Below are positions 51,112 to 60,376 of a DNA stretch of 64,000 nucleotides, piece by piece. The stretch is taken from contig NZ_QLIS02000001.1 in the NCBI RefSeq assembly GCF_003574475.2, forward strand, positions 124,001 to 188,000. The letters are read 5' to 3'. Below the pieces are notes generated by a model that was not told the DNA's origin, did not search any database, and saw only the letters and a program-made list of their open reading frames with translations. Position 1 is the stretch's first letter, and every line of letters starts with the position of its first letter. Origin of the DNA: Pseudofrancisella aestuarii. Lineage in GTDB: Bacteria; Pseudomonadota; Gammaproteobacteria; Francisellales; Francisellaceae. Position numbers and translations under genes: made by a program.

Positions 51112-52812
51112 ATGGATTCTGAAATTAAAAAAGATTTTCAATCATTAGGATTGAATGAAGATATTATATCTACAGTTAAGTCATTGGGTTATGAAAACCC
51201 AACGCCAATTCAACAATATGCAATACCTTATGTTTTATCAGGTAGAGATGTATTGGGTCAGGCACAAACGGGTACGGGTAAGACAGCAGCTTTTGCATTA
51301 CCTCTTATTAATAATATGGATTTAAGTTCAAATAGTAGATTGCCGCAAGTATTAGTACTAGCGCCTACTAGAGAATTAGCTATACAAGTAGCAGAGCAAT
51401 TTGAAGCATTCTCAAAGAGAATTCCAAATTTAAAAGTTGTATCTATATATGGTGGTCAAGAGTATGGTGGCCAAATAAGAGCTTTAAAAGAAGGCGTGCA
51501 AGTAGTAGTTGGTACTGCTGGCAGAGTTATGGATCATATAAAGAAAGGAACACTTAAGCTAGATGGTTTAAAAACTCTAGTTTTAGATGAAGCTGATGAA
51601 ATGTTAAGAATGGGCTTCATTGATGATGTTAAATGGGTATTAAGTCATATAGATGATAGTTGTCAAAGATTATTATTTTCAGCCACAATCCCATCTGATA
51701 TTGCAAACATTATAAAAGAACACCTTAGAAATCCTTGTAAAATTCAAGTTAAGTCTAAGACAGAAACGGCTAATACAATTACGCAAAAATTTATAGTTAT
51801 TAAAGGCTTTAAGAAGATAGATGCTCTTGATAGGATTCTTGAAACAGAAGAAACTGATGGAGTGATTATATTTGTTAAGACAAAAACAAGTACTATAGAA
51901 GTTGCGGATAATTTAAAAGCTTTAGGATATAAAGTTGCAGCTATAAATGGTGATATGCAACAAAATCAAAGAGAATATATTATCGATCAGTTTAAGAATG
52001 GTAATTCTAGTATATTAGTTGCTACAGATGTAGTTGCTAGAGGTATAGACTTAGAAAGAATTAGTCATGTAATAAACTATGATATGCCAAATGATACAGA
52101 TTCATATGTTCATAGAATAGGTAGAACTGGTAGAGCAGGTCGTGATGGAGTGTCTATTGCGCTAGTTCCATTAAAAGAGATGGGCTTTTTAAGAGTAGTT
52201 GAAAGGGTAACCCGTTCAAAGCTTGAAGAAATATTTATGCCTACAGCTCAGGAACTTTCTGCTGGTAGAATAGAAAAATTTAAGGCTAGAATATTAGGTG
52301 CTGTCGAAAAAAATACTAGCTTAGAAAAATATAGAGATGCTATTTTAGAAATTAAAGAAGAAACTGGTTTAGAAACAGAGACTCTTTTAGCAGCATTGAC
52401 TTTAATTGCTCAAGGTAATAAGACATTCTTCCCTAGGGAAATACAAGCTAAACAAGAGAAAGAAAGATCTCCAAGAGAAAGAAAACCAAGAGAAAGAGAT
52501 AATAGAGGACAAAATACTTCTAGATTTGAGTCAAGACAAGATAGAAAACCTAGAAAATCTAGAGTTCCATCTGATATTAACTTGAGTACTTATAGAGTAG
52601 ATGTTGGACGTGATAATGATATTGCACCTAGAAATATAGTTGGTGCAATAGCTAATGAAGGTGGTATAGATAGTAAATATATTTGTAATATATCTATTCA
52701 AAAAGACCATACATTAGTAGATTTACCAGCAAATTTGCCTCCTAAAGTTATAAATCACTTAAAGAAAATTTGGGTTGCGGGTAAAAAATTAAATATTTCA
52801 CAAATAAGTTAA
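51112..52812 (+). CDS. deaD: DEAD-box RNA helicase (DeaD/CsdA type)
   Basis: 566 aa ATP-dependent RNA helicase for ribosome assembly and mRNA decay at low temperature. Q motif PTPIQQYAIP (31-40), Walker A AQTGTGKTAAF (54-64), PTRELA, DEAD box VLDEADEM, SAT, and HRIGRTGRAGR (about 335-345). A helical extension follows (about 380-440), then an arginine-rich linker (about 448-485) and a C-terminal DbpA-type RNA-binding domain (about 486-560: LSTYRVDVGRDNDIAPRNIVGAI). Length and layout match CsdA/DeaD. Confidence 0.95.
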   Translation: MDSEIKKDFQSLGLNEDIISTVKSLGYENPTPIQQYAIPYVLSGRDVLGQAQTGTGKTAAFALPLINNMDLSSNSRLPQVLVLAPTRELAIQVAEQFEAFSKRIPNLKVVSIYGGQEYGGQIRALKEGVQVVVGTAGRVMDHIKKGTLKLDGLKTLVLDEADEMLRMGFIDDVKWVLSHIDDSCQRLLFSATIPSDIANIIKEHLRNPCKIQVKSKTETANTITQKFIVIKGFKKIDALDRILETEETDGVIIFVKTKTSTIEVADNLKALGYKVAAINGDMQQNQREYIIDQFKNGNSSILVATDVVARGIDLERISHVINYDMPNDTDSYVHRIGRTGRAGRDGVSIALVPLKEMGFLRVVERVTRSKLEEIFMPTAQELSAGRIEKFKARILGAVEKNTSLEKYRDAILEIKEETGLETETLLAALTLIAQGNKTFFPREIQAKQEKERSPRERKPRERDNRGQNTSRFESRQDRKPRKSRVPSDINLSTYRVDVGRDNDIAPRNIVGAIANEGGIDSKYICNISIQKDHTLVDLPANLPPKVINHLKKIWVAGKKLNISQIS

Positions 52813-52833
52813 TTAAATCTTAACAATTTTAGT

Positions 52834-53094
52834 ATGCTATTTCTTGTTGTATGTATAGTAGGTCTAATTTTATTACCCATTATTAATGTATTATATGATG
52901 CTTTTTATGGAGGGTTAGACGATTATAATGATCTAAGTAAAAATAAGAAAAGCATAGGGCATTTCAGAAAGCAATATTACAGTAAATCTAAAAAAGAACT
53001 AAATGATTATAAATATTGGGCTATGTTTTTTATTGGTTCAATCCTATTCGTGATTCTGTTTATTATTTACTTTTTCTTTTCGATGAAATACTAG
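52834..53094 (+). CDS. Small hypothetical membrane protein
   Basis: 86 aa with two hydrophobic segments (residues 1-25 and about 63-84) flanking a basic central region rich in Lys/Tyr (KNKKSIGHFRKQYYSKSKKE). I recognise no family. It begins 21 bases after the helicase stop on the same strand, in the gap before gmk. No strong ribosome-binding site is visible, so it might be spurious, although the hydrophobic pattern favours a real protein. Confidence 0.55.
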   Translation: MLFLVVCIVGLILLPIINVLYDAFYGGLDDYNDLSKNKKSIGHFRKQYYSKSKKELNDYKYWAMFFIGSILFVILFIIYFFFSMKY

Positions 53095-53166
53095 CTAATC
53101 TATTCTATTTAAAGCTTTAAGTATGTATAATTTATCGAACTAGCTATTTAATTATAATTTCTATAA

Positions 53167-53739
53167 ATGAGTAACTATATCTTTATAGTTTCCGCACCAT
53201 CTGGCGCTGGCAAAAGTTCCTTACTAAAAGCCTTTTTAGAAACAAAAATAGGTAAAAATGATTTTGTGGTTGCTACATCTCATACTACAAGAGAATCTCG
53301 TTTAGGCGAGACAAATGGTAAGGAATATTATTTTGTTACAGTTGCTGAGTTTGAACAAATGCTTAGGCAAAATGGTTTTATAGAATATGCCAAAGTTTTT
53401 AAAAATTATTATGGTACATCAAAATATGAGATAGACAGACTTTTATCTCAAGGAAAAAATATAATATTAGAAATAGACTGGCAGGGTGCTAGACAAGCTA
53501 GAGAAATTTATAGAGATCAATGTAAGAGCTTATTTATACTTCCTCCTTCTTTAGAAGAATTAAAAAATAGACTAGTTAAAAGAAATACAGACTCTAAAGA
53601 TGTTATTAAGCATCGTATGGAACAAGCTGAAAATGAAATTTCACATGCTGATGAATATGATCAGAAAATAATAAATGATAATTTCGAAGAAGCTTTAGAT
53701 AGTTTAACTAAGTATTTTATACAAAGTATAAAATCTTAA
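53167..53739 (+). CDS. gmk: Guanylate kinase
   Basis: Phosphorylates GMP to GDP. P-loop SAPSGAGKSSL (9-19), the GMP-binding ATSHTTRESRLGETNGKEYYFV (about 37-58), and the lid with RNTDSKDVIKHRM. 190 aa, slightly short of the usual ~205. A TATAAT at 53126-53131 may be its -10. It precedes nadA by 24 bases. Confidence 0.96.
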   Translation: MSNYIFIVSAPSGAGKSSLLKAFLETKIGKNDFVVATSHTTRESRLGETNGKEYYFVTVAEFEQMLRQNGFIEYAKVFKNYYGTSKYEIDRLLSQGKNIILEIDWQGARQAREIYRDQCKSLFILPPSLEELKNRLVKRNTDSKDVIKHRMEQAENEISHADEYDQKIINDNFEEALDSLTKYFIQSIKS

Positions 53740-53763
53740 TAAAACATCATAAAGGTGAGCTAA

Positions 53764-54789
53764 ATGCTAAATCAAGATTTAATTTTAAGCAAAATAGAAG
53801 AAGCTAGAAAAAGCTTAAAAAATGAATTAATAAATGAAGAAGATAAAAGTTTATATATCCAAGAAATTAAAAATTTATTAAAGAAAAATAATGCTACTTT
53901 AGTTGCTCATTATTATGTAGATGCAGAAATTCAAAAACTTGCTGAAGAAACAGGTGGATTTGTTGGGGATTCATTAGCGATGGCTAAATTTGGTCTAGAA
54001 AGCCCTAGTGATACTTTAATAGTCGCTGGGGTGAGGTTTATGGGTGAATCAGCTAAAATCTTAAGCCCTAATAAAAAAGTGATTATGCCAATGCTAGAGG
54101 CTGAATGCTCTTTAGATCTAAGCTGTAGTAATGGGAAGTTTAAAGAATTTATTGATAAATATCCTGATAGAACTGTTGTGGTTTATGTAAATACATCAGC
54201 TGATATAAAGGCTTTAGCAGATTGGACTGTTACGTCTTCTAATGCTTTAGAAATATGTGGATATTTGCATAAACAAGGAAAGAAAATTCTTTGGGGACCT
54301 GATAAGTATCTTGGCGGTTGGATACAAGAGCAGACTGGAGCAGATATGATTCTCTATGATGGCAGTTGTATTGTTCATGAAGAATTCAAAGCACAAGCAT
54401 TAGACAATCTTATATTAGACTATCCAGAAGCAGCCGTATTAGTGCATCCAGAATCTCCAGCTGAGGTTGTAAAAAGAGCTGATGTAGTTGGTTCTACGGC
54501 ACAGTTAATAAAAGCTAGTCAAGAGTTAGAAAATGATAGATTTATCGTGGCTACAGATACTGGTGTATTTTATAAGATGAAACAACTATCACCCAAAAAA
54601 GAGTTTATTCCTGCGCCAACAGCAGGGAGAGGGGCAACTTGTCAGTCTTGTGCTAAATGTCCATGGATGAAACTAAATCAATTAAAAAACTTAAAAGCTT
54701 GCCTAATAGATCAAAAAAATGAAATTTTTGTAAATGAAGATATTCGTCAAAAGGCTCTAATTCCTTTAGATAGAATGGTCAATTTTTAA
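53764..54789 (+). CDS. nadA: Quinolinate synthase
   Basis: [4Fe-4S] enzyme that condenses iminoaspartate with dihydroxyacetone phosphate, the second step of de novo NAD synthesis. Cluster ligands are Cys115, Cys202 and Cys299 (in the [10 protein letters not shown] motif, which has three cysteines), matching E. coli Cys113/200/297. 341 aa, normal. It starts the run nadA-nadC-nadB, with gaps of 20 and 2 bases. AAGGTGAG precedes the ATG. Confidence 0.97.
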   Translation: MLNQDLILSKIEEARKSLKNELINEEDKSLYIQEIKNLLKKNNATLVAHYYVDAEIQKLAEETGGFVGDSLAMAKFGLESPSDTLIVAGVRFMGESAKILSPNKKVIMPMLEAECSLDLSCSNGKFKEFIDKYPDRTVVVYVNTSADIKALADWTVTSSNALEICGYLHKQGKKILWGPDKYLGGWIQEQTGADMILYDGSCIVHEEFKAQALDNLILDYPEAAVLVHPESPAEVVKRADVVGSTAQLIKASQELENDRFIVATDTGVFYKMKQLSPKKEFIPAPTAGRGATCQSCAKCPWMKLNQLKNLKACLIDQKNEIFVNEDIRQKALIPLDRMVNF

Positions 54790-54809
54790 TTCTTTAGTGA
54801 GGTATAGAA

Positions 54810-55673
54810 ATGTCTCAAAATATTCTTAATAAAAACCAAGTTGAAAAAGTACCAGCAAACATCATAAAAGAAAGTGTAGAAATAGCTTTAAGAGAAGATA
54901 TTGGTAGTGGAGATATTACAGCTGAATTAGTTGAGGATATAGATACTTCAGCTTTTTGTATAACTAGAAGTGATATGATTCTTTGTGGACAAGATTTTGT
55001 AAATGAAGTTTTAAAGCAAGTTGATTTAAATATTAAAATACATTGGCACTTTAAAGATGGTAGTAAAGTGGCTGCAGGCAGTAAGATTTTTGAACTATCT
55101 GGAAATGCTAGAAGTATATTAACTGCAGAAAGAAGTGCTTTAAATTTTTTACAAATGCTTTCAGCAACAGCTACGGAAACTTTTATATTACAAAGCTTAA
55201 TTAGTAATTATAAAACAAAACTTTTAGATACTAGAAAAACTATCCCTGGATTCCGTATAGCTCAGAAATATGCAGTTAGATGTGGGGGAGGATATAACCA
55301 TAGAATTGGTCTTTTTGATGCATATTTAATAAAAGAAAATCATATTAGATCTGCTGGTGGAATAGAAAAGGCTATAGCTAAAGCTCATAAACTACATAAA
55401 TCTAAAATGGTTGAAATTGAAGTAACTAATTTTGAGGAGCTAGATCAAGCTATAGCTGCAAAAGCTGATATAGTTATGTTAGATAACTTTTCTTTAAAAG
55501 ATATTGAAGAAGCCGTTGAATTAGCTAAAAACAATGTGTTATTAGAAGTTTCTGGTAATGTTGATGAGGAAACTATTGTTGATATAGCAAAAACTGGAGT
55601 TGATTTTATTTCAGTAGGGGCTATTACTAAAAATATAAAAGCAATAGATCTTTCTATGCAAATAGAACTTTAG
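54810..55673 (+). CDS. nadC: Nicotinate-nucleotide pyrophosphorylase (carboxylating)
   Basis: Converts quinolinate and PRPP to nicotinate mononucleotide. LREDIGSGDITAELV (28-42), the TAERSALNFLQMLSATAT block (about 109-126), LLDTRKTIPGFRIAQKYAVRCGGGYNHRIGL (136-166) with the Arg/Lys/His that bind both substrates, and IKENHI are all present. 287 aa. It sits between nadA and nadB; PRPP comes from prs, also in this window. Confidence 0.97.
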   Translation: MSQNILNKNQVEKVPANIIKESVEIALREDIGSGDITAELVEDIDTSAFCITRSDMILCGQDFVNEVLKQVDLNIKIHWHFKDGSKVAAGSKIFELSGNARSILTAERSALNFLQMLSATATETFILQSLISNYKTKLLDTRKTIPGFRIAQKYAVRCGGGYNHRIGLFDAYLIKENHIRSAGGIEKAIAKAHKLHKSKMVEIEVTNFEELDQAIAAKADIVMLDNFSLKDIEEAVELAKNNVLLEVSGNVDEETIVDIAKTGVDFISVGAITKNIKAIDLSMQIEL

Positions 55674-55675
55674 CC

Positions 55676-57166
55676 ATGATCACAAAAAAACACGACGTAG
55701 TGATCGTTGGTAGTGGGTTGGCTGGAATAGCGACAGCAACAGAATTATTATCTCAAGGTTTTGATGTTGCTTTATTATGTGATAAAGATATAGGGATATC
55801 TGCTAGTTTTTATGCTCAAGGTGGCATAGCTGCAGTAGTTTCAGAAAAAGACTCTGTAGATCTTCATACTAAAGATACTATGGTTGCTAGTGGAAATGCA
55901 GCAGAACTTGAGAGTGTGAAGTATGTAGTAGGAAATTCATTCAAAGCTATTAAGTGGTTAGAAAAAAAAGGTGTTGTTTTTGATAGAGAGGAAGGTAAAT
56001 ATAGCCTTCATTTAGAGGGTGGACATTCACTAGGTAGGGTTTTACATATAAAAGACTATACTGGAAAAGCTATACAAACCACTCTCCTTGAAAAAATAAT
56101 TGGGCATGAAAAACTTACAGTTTATAAACAATCTTCTGCATTTAGGATTTTTAAAAAAGATAATGAATGTGCTGGGATATATGCTTATAACGGAAAGGAT
56201 ATACTAAAAATATTTTCAAAAAATATAGTTTTAGCTACTGGTGGAGCATCAGGAATTTATAAGTATTCAACTAATGCTTATGCTTTTATAGGCTCTGGGA
56301 TGATAATGGCTCATGATGCTGGTTGTAAGTTAAAGAATTTAGAATTTACTCAGTTTCATCCTACATGTTTTTTTGATAAAAATGGTGAGCCACTTTTGAT
56401 ATCAGAAGCAATCAGAGGTAATGGTGCTAAACTAGAATTAGAAAGTGGCTATAGAATTATGCAATCTATACATAAACTAGAAGATTTGGCGCCGAGAGAT
56501 ATCGTGGCTAGACAGATTTATGTAAATATGCAAAAAGGTCACACTATTTATTTAAATGCTACACATATGAATAAAACTGAATGGGAAGATAGGTTTCCAT
56601 TTATTTATCAAAGATTATTAGAAAATAATATAAATCCTGTAAAAGATAGAATCCCTATTGCACCAGCAGCACATTATAGTTGTGGAGGGATAGAAGTTAA
56701 TGGCAAGTCACAAACAGCTATAGAGGGATTATATGCTATAGGAGAGTGTTCATACACTGGATTGCATGGGGCTAATAGATTAGCTAGTAATTCATTATTA
56801 GAATGTGTTGTTTATGCTTTAGCAGCTTCTAAAGATATTATAGATAAACCATTATCTTCAAATGATTCTAATTCTGATATAAATGAAGAGATAATGCTTT
56901 GTAACATGAATTTTGACACCTCTAAATATGTGCAGGAAATAAAACAAATCATGTGGGATAAAGTTGGTTTGGTTAGAAAAAAAGCAAAGCTTTTAGAAGC
57001 ACAAGAAGAAATAAATGCTATATATAACGAAATAGAAAAAAAGATCTCCGTAACTAGTTTTGATAGCAAGCTAAATTTTCTATTTAAACTTGTATCAATT
57101 GCAAGATTAACAGTTGAAAGTGCTCTAAAAAGAGAGAGTAGTATTGGTAGTCATTATTTAGATTAA
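55676..57166 (+). CDS. nadB: L-aspartate oxidase
   Basis: FAD enzyme that oxidises aspartate to iminoaspartate, the first step of de novo NAD synthesis; the product goes to NadA. FAD motif IVGSGLAGIATA (10-21), SFYAQGGIAAV (about 41-51), EGGHSLGRVLH (about 113-123), GANRLASNSLLECVV (363-377) and the helical C-terminal domain ending at 496 aa, somewhat short of the usual ~530-540. It begins 2 bases after nadC. Its end overlaps a convergent membrane-protein gene by 4 bases. Confidence 0.96.
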   Translation: MITKKHDVVIVGSGLAGIATATELLSQGFDVALLCDKDIGISASFYAQGGIAAVVSEKDSVDLHTKDTMVASGNAAELESVKYVVGNSFKAIKWLEKKGVVFDREEGKYSLHLEGGHSLGRVLHIKDYTGKAIQTTLLEKIIGHEKLTVYKQSSAFRIFKKDNECAGIYAYNGKDILKIFSKNIVLATGGASGIYKYSTNAYAFIGSGMIMAHDAGCKLKNLEFTQFHPTCFFDKNGEPLLISEAIRGNGAKLELESGYRIMQSIHKLEDLAPRDIVARQIYVNMQKGHTIYLNATHMNKTEWEDRFPFIYQRLLENNINPVKDRIPIAPAAHYSCGGIEVNGKSQTAIEGLYAIGECSYTGLHGANRLASNSLLECVVYALAASKDIIDKPLSSNDSNSDINEEIMLCNMNFDTSKYVQEIKQIMWDKVGLVRKKAKLLEAQEEINAIYNEIEKKISVTSFDSKLNFLFKLVSIARLTVESALKRESSIGSHYLD

Positions 57167-57759
57167 TTTCTTCTAATAAACTGTTTTATCCGAACAGCTA
57201 TAACCCCACATAACATCGAGTAAAAAATATTTATAATTAGTGGTACTAAATAACCAATAATCATAAAAAAAGTTGCATGAATAGTTAACAATGCTTTTTC
57301 TGGGGATTTATTAAGTTTTGTAGCAACCCATTGTATGAAATCCTCTCTAAAGAAAAGATCTGGAGCAACTTGTGTTTTAGTGGTGAACACAATATTTGAA
57401 AGTGCTGCCACGAAAATACCGGGATCTACTATTATTGAGTCATAATCAAGTCGACCTATTTTAAAGGTTTTATAGTAAACAACTTGTAAATGATTATATT
57501 CACAAATTATAAGCATAATAATAAATACAATTAGATATATTTTGAAATCAATTGGAGGAAGCTTATTAACTAAAACTAATTTAATAAATAAAGCTACGAA
57601 TATTATAAAAATGACACCTATAACAAAAGAAATAGCATTTATATAAGCTAGGAAGACTATAATAAAAGAACAAAATATCATCCAGTTAAACAGTTTCCAT
57701 ACCTTTGGCTTAAGTATTGAAATATTTTCCTCAGGCTGCGTAATATCTTTATTTTCCAT
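57163..57759 (-). CDS. Hypothetical membrane protein
   Basis: 198 aa. Four hydrophobic segments are visible: about 24-45, 47-69, 75-95 and 163-190. A polar, probably extracytoplasmic region lies between (about 98-160: KIGRLDYDSIIVDPGIF, VAPDLFFREDFIQWVATKLNKSPEK). The tail is basic (RIKQFIRRN). I recognise no family. It lies alone between the convergent nadB and the divergent GNAT gene. Confidence 0.65.
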   Translation of the reverse strand: MENKDITQPEENISILKPKVWKLFNWMIFCSFIIVFLAYINAISFVIGVIFIIFVALFIKLVLVNKLPPIDFKIYLIVFIIMLIICEYNHLQVVYYKTFKIGRLDYDSIIVDPGIFVAALSNIVFTTKTQVAPDLFFREDFIQWVATKLNKSPEKALLTIHATFFMIIGYLVPLIINIFYSMLCGVIAVRIKQFIRRN

Positions 57760-57828
57760 TTAAGTAACTCTACTATGTATTAGTATGATTTTAATCTTAA
57801 AGCTAAGTAGTAGCAAGAAAGAGACATT

Positions 57829-58329
57829 ATGATATTACCAAAATCTTCTAGATGTACATTTGAGTTATTAGAAAATATTGATAGACATAAACAACTACTA
57901 GAAGATTTAGATACTAATCCTAAAAATAGAGAATTCTTTCCAGATGGTGCACTATCTAAAGAAGATATTCCGAAATTAATAGAAAGATTTACAAATAGTT
58001 ATAAAAATTATAAAACTCCAGTTTTTATGATTTTTAATGAAAGTAAAGAATTTATTGGTAGAGCAGGATTTTCTTACTGTAAAGAAATTGAAGAAATAGA
58101 AGTTGGTTATGTTCTTGATTATAAGAGCTGGGGTAAGGGATATGCAACTGAAATTTTGGAAGCTTTATTAAGTTGGGCACATGTGAATTTAAGCAATAAG
58201 AAAATATATGCTTTTACAGGAGTTGATCATTTAGCATCAATTAAAGTAATGCAGAAGGTAGGAATGAAATTCGTTGAGAATAAAAATTTAAAAGGTATTG
58301 AGTGCGTATTATATGAATATGAAAACTAA
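57829..58329 (+). CDS. GNAT N-acetyltransferase (RimJ/RimL type)
   Basis: 166 aa acetyl-CoA-dependent acetyltransferase. ELLENIDRHKQLLEDLDTN forms the first part, FIGRAGFSYCKEIEEIEVGYVLDYKSWGKGYATEILEALLSWA (about 76-118) contains the acetyl-CoA-binding QxxGxG/A-like segment (SWGKGYA), and NLKGIECVLYEY closes the fold. The substrate could be a ribosomal protein N-terminus or a small molecule. Its end overlaps the exported chorismate mutase gene by 17 bases. Confidence 0.85.
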   Translation: MILPKSSRCTFELLENIDRHKQLLEDLDTNPKNREFFPDGALSKEDIPKLIERFTNSYKNYKTPVFMIFNESKEFIGRAGFSYCKEIEEIEVGYVLDYKSWGKGYATEILEALLSWAHVNLSNKKIYAFTGVDHLASIKVMQKVGMKFVENKNLKGIECVLYEYEN

Positions 58330-58639
58330 AAAGATTACATTATTATCATTATTAATATTCTCTGTGACCGCAGTTAATGCAGATAATTTAGATACATATA
58401 GAGATCAAATAAATAATATTGATAGCCAGATAATAAAGTTAATTGCTGAAAGAAATGATATTTCTATTAAAGTTGGAGAATATAAGAAGCATCATAATTT
58501 ACCTATATATGTGCCTGAAAGAGAAGCAAAACTAAAAAAAGCTCATACAAAGTTAGCAGAAGAGAATGGAGTTTCTCCAGATATGATTAATGAAATTTTT
58601 GATATAATAATAAATAATTCAAAACAATTACAAAAATAA
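58313..58639 (+). CDS. Exported chorismate mutase
   Basis: 108 aa from ATG 58313, inside the end of the GNAT gene. Signal peptide MNMKTKKITLLSLLIFSVTAVNA precedes an AroQ-type helical domain: YRDQINNIDSQIIKLIAERNDI (about 30-51), KVGEYKKHHNLPIYVPEREAK (about 54-74) with the catalytic Arg/Lys residues, and a third helix ending NNSKQLQK. It converts chorismate to prephenate but would do so in the periplasm, where the shikimate pathway is absent. Periplasmic chorismate mutases (e.g. Mycobacterium, Salmonella) have unclear or virulence-linked roles. Confidence 0.88.
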   Translation: MNMKTKKITLLSLLIFSVTAVNADNLDTYRDQINNIDSQIIKLIAERNDISIKVGEYKKHHNLPIYVPEREAKLKKAHTKLAEENGVSPDMINEIFDIIINNSKQLQK

Positions 58640-58663
58640 AGAATCTTAAATAGAGGAGAGTTT

Positions 58664-59143
58664 ATGAGTATTTATGATTTTAAATTAACAGCTAATGATG
58701 GATCAGAATTTGAATTACCAAAAGGTAAGGTTTTACTGATAGTAAATGTAGCTAGTAAATGTGGATTTACTAAACAGTATGAAGGCTTACAAGATCTGTA
58801 TCAAAAGTATGAAGACTTAGAGATAATAGGTTTTCCTTGTAACTCTTTTGGTGGGCAAGAGCCAGGGTCTGATGAGGAAATAAAAAACTTCTGCTCGACT
58901 ACTTATAATGTTACTTTTCCAATTATGAAGAAAACTAATGTAAATGGAAAAGATGCAGAACCAATTTATAAATTCCTAAAAGAAAATGCTAAAGGTATTT
59001 TAGGAACAGAAAAAATAAAGTGGAATTTTACTAAATTCTTAGTAAGTAGAGATGGTAATCAGATAGAAAGATTTGCACCACAAAAAACTCCAGGAGAGTT
59101 AATACCAACTATAGAAAAGCTATTAAAAAGTTCAGTTCTTTAA
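58664..59143 (+). CDS. Glutathione peroxidase family protein
   Basis: 159 aa thiol peroxidase (BtuE/BsaA-like). The peroxidatic residue is Cys33 in NVASKCGFTKQYEGL (28-42), with Gln in GFPCNSFGGQEPG (64-76) and Trp-Asn in KWNFTKFLV, completing the catalytic tetrad. It reduces hydroperoxides, usually with thioredoxin rather than glutathione for Cys-type enzymes. GAGGAGAG precedes the ATG. It is downstream of the chorismate mutase gene by 24 bases. Confidence 0.94.
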   Translation: MSIYDFKLTANDGSEFELPKGKVLLIVNVASKCGFTKQYEGLQDLYQKYEDLEIIGFPCNSFGGQEPGSDEEIKNFCSTTYNVTFPIMKKTNVNGKDAEPIYKFLKENAKGILGTEKIKWNFTKFLVSRDGNQIERFAPQKTPGELIPTIEKLLKSSVL

Positions 59144-59222
59144 ATCATCAATTGCTTTTAACAATTATATAATCTGCTCTTTTATATTATAATTATTTCT
59201 TTGTCAGAAGATTAAAATCAAT

Positions 59223-60374
59223 ATGATAAGTTCATCTTTAGGTTACATATCATCACTTTTATTAATTGCGAGCATCATTGTTTATATAGCAGCTAAATCA
59301 AGACGAAGATTCTTTGAATATGTTCCTGCAATAGTATTAATTTATTTTATTATCGTAATATTATCTATATGTGGATTATGGGATACAACATCTACAGAAA
59401 TACAGCAAACAAAAGCAAGCTTACAGCATACTATATTACCTGTAATGTTATTTTTGATGTTAATTAATTGTGATATTAGAATAGTAGTTAAACTTGGTAG
59501 GAAATTGCTTATAGCATTCTTTGGAGCCTCATTAACTATAATTATTGGCTTTATAGTAATGTATCTATTAGTTGGGAAACATATAGCTCCAGATGCATGG
59601 AAAGGATTTGCTGCATTATCAGGAAGCTGGATGGGTGGTATGGGCAATATGGTTGCAGTTAAGCAAGCATTAAAGACACCAGATACACAAATGAGTTATA
59701 TACTTTTAACAGACTCTATAAGCTATACAGTATGGTTTGCTTTCTTATTTGCATTGATTTCTAGATCTAAAGTTTTTGATAAATGGGTAAAGGCTTCTGA
59801 TATTGAAGACCATGTTAATTCTATTTCTTTTAAAGAAAAAGAAAGCCATATTAATTTTGCAGGAATGTTTATATTAATTGGTGTAGCATTTACAGCTAGT
59901 TGTATATCTTATGAATTAGCAGATTATTTACCAGAGACAACATTAATCTCTACATCAACATGGGGAATATTAATAGTTACAGTATTTGGCTTTATAATGG
60001 CAATGACTCCATTAGCTAAGATTAGAGGAGATGATATATTAGCAAATATGTTTTTATACTCTTTAATTGCGCTAATCGCATCAGGTTCAAGCTTTAAGGG
60101 TTTTAGTGATGCTCCAACTTATATAGTATGTGGTTTCATAGTATTAGCAGTACATGGGATACTTATGTTAATCTTAGCTAAGCTATTTAGATTAAATTTA
60201 TCAATATGTTCAATAGCTTCTTTAGCTAATATAGGTGGTATAGGTGGTTCAACTATATTGGCGAGTGCTTATGCGAAAAATCTCATATCAATAGCAATAA
60301 TAATGTCATTATTAGGCTTTGCTATAGGAACAGAAGGTGGTTTAGTAGTTGCTAAAATACTATCAGGATTTTAA
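59223..60374 (+). CDS. DUF819 family membrane protein
   Basis: 383 aa, about ten to twelve hydrophobic helices. The family block GSWMGGMGNMVAVKQAL (about 138-154) and the C-terminal half with SLANIGGIGGSTILASAYA (about 336-354) are typical of DUF819 (YjcL-like) putative carriers. It ends 2 bases before a dipeptide epimerase gene, so it may import or export the dipeptides this enzyme handles. No transport assay is known to me for the family. Confidence 0.88.
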   Translation: MISSSLGYISSLLLIASIIVYIAAKSRRRFFEYVPAIVLIYFIIVILSICGLWDTTSTEIQQTKASLQHTILPVMLFLMLINCDIRIVVKLGRKLLIAFFGASLTIIIGFIVMYLLVGKHIAPDAWKGFAALSGSWMGGMGNMVAVKQALKTPDTQMSYILLTDSISYTVWFAFLFALISRSKVFDKWVKASDIEDHVNSISFKEKESHINFAGMFILIGVAFTASCISYELADYLPETTLISTSTWGILIVTVFGFIMAMTPLAKIRGDDILANMFLYSLIALIASGSSFKGFSDAPTYIVCGFIVLAVHGILMLILAKLFRLNLSICSIASLANIGGIGGSTILASAYAKNLISIAIIMSLLGFAIGTEGGLVVAKILSGF

Positions 60375-60376
60375 TT

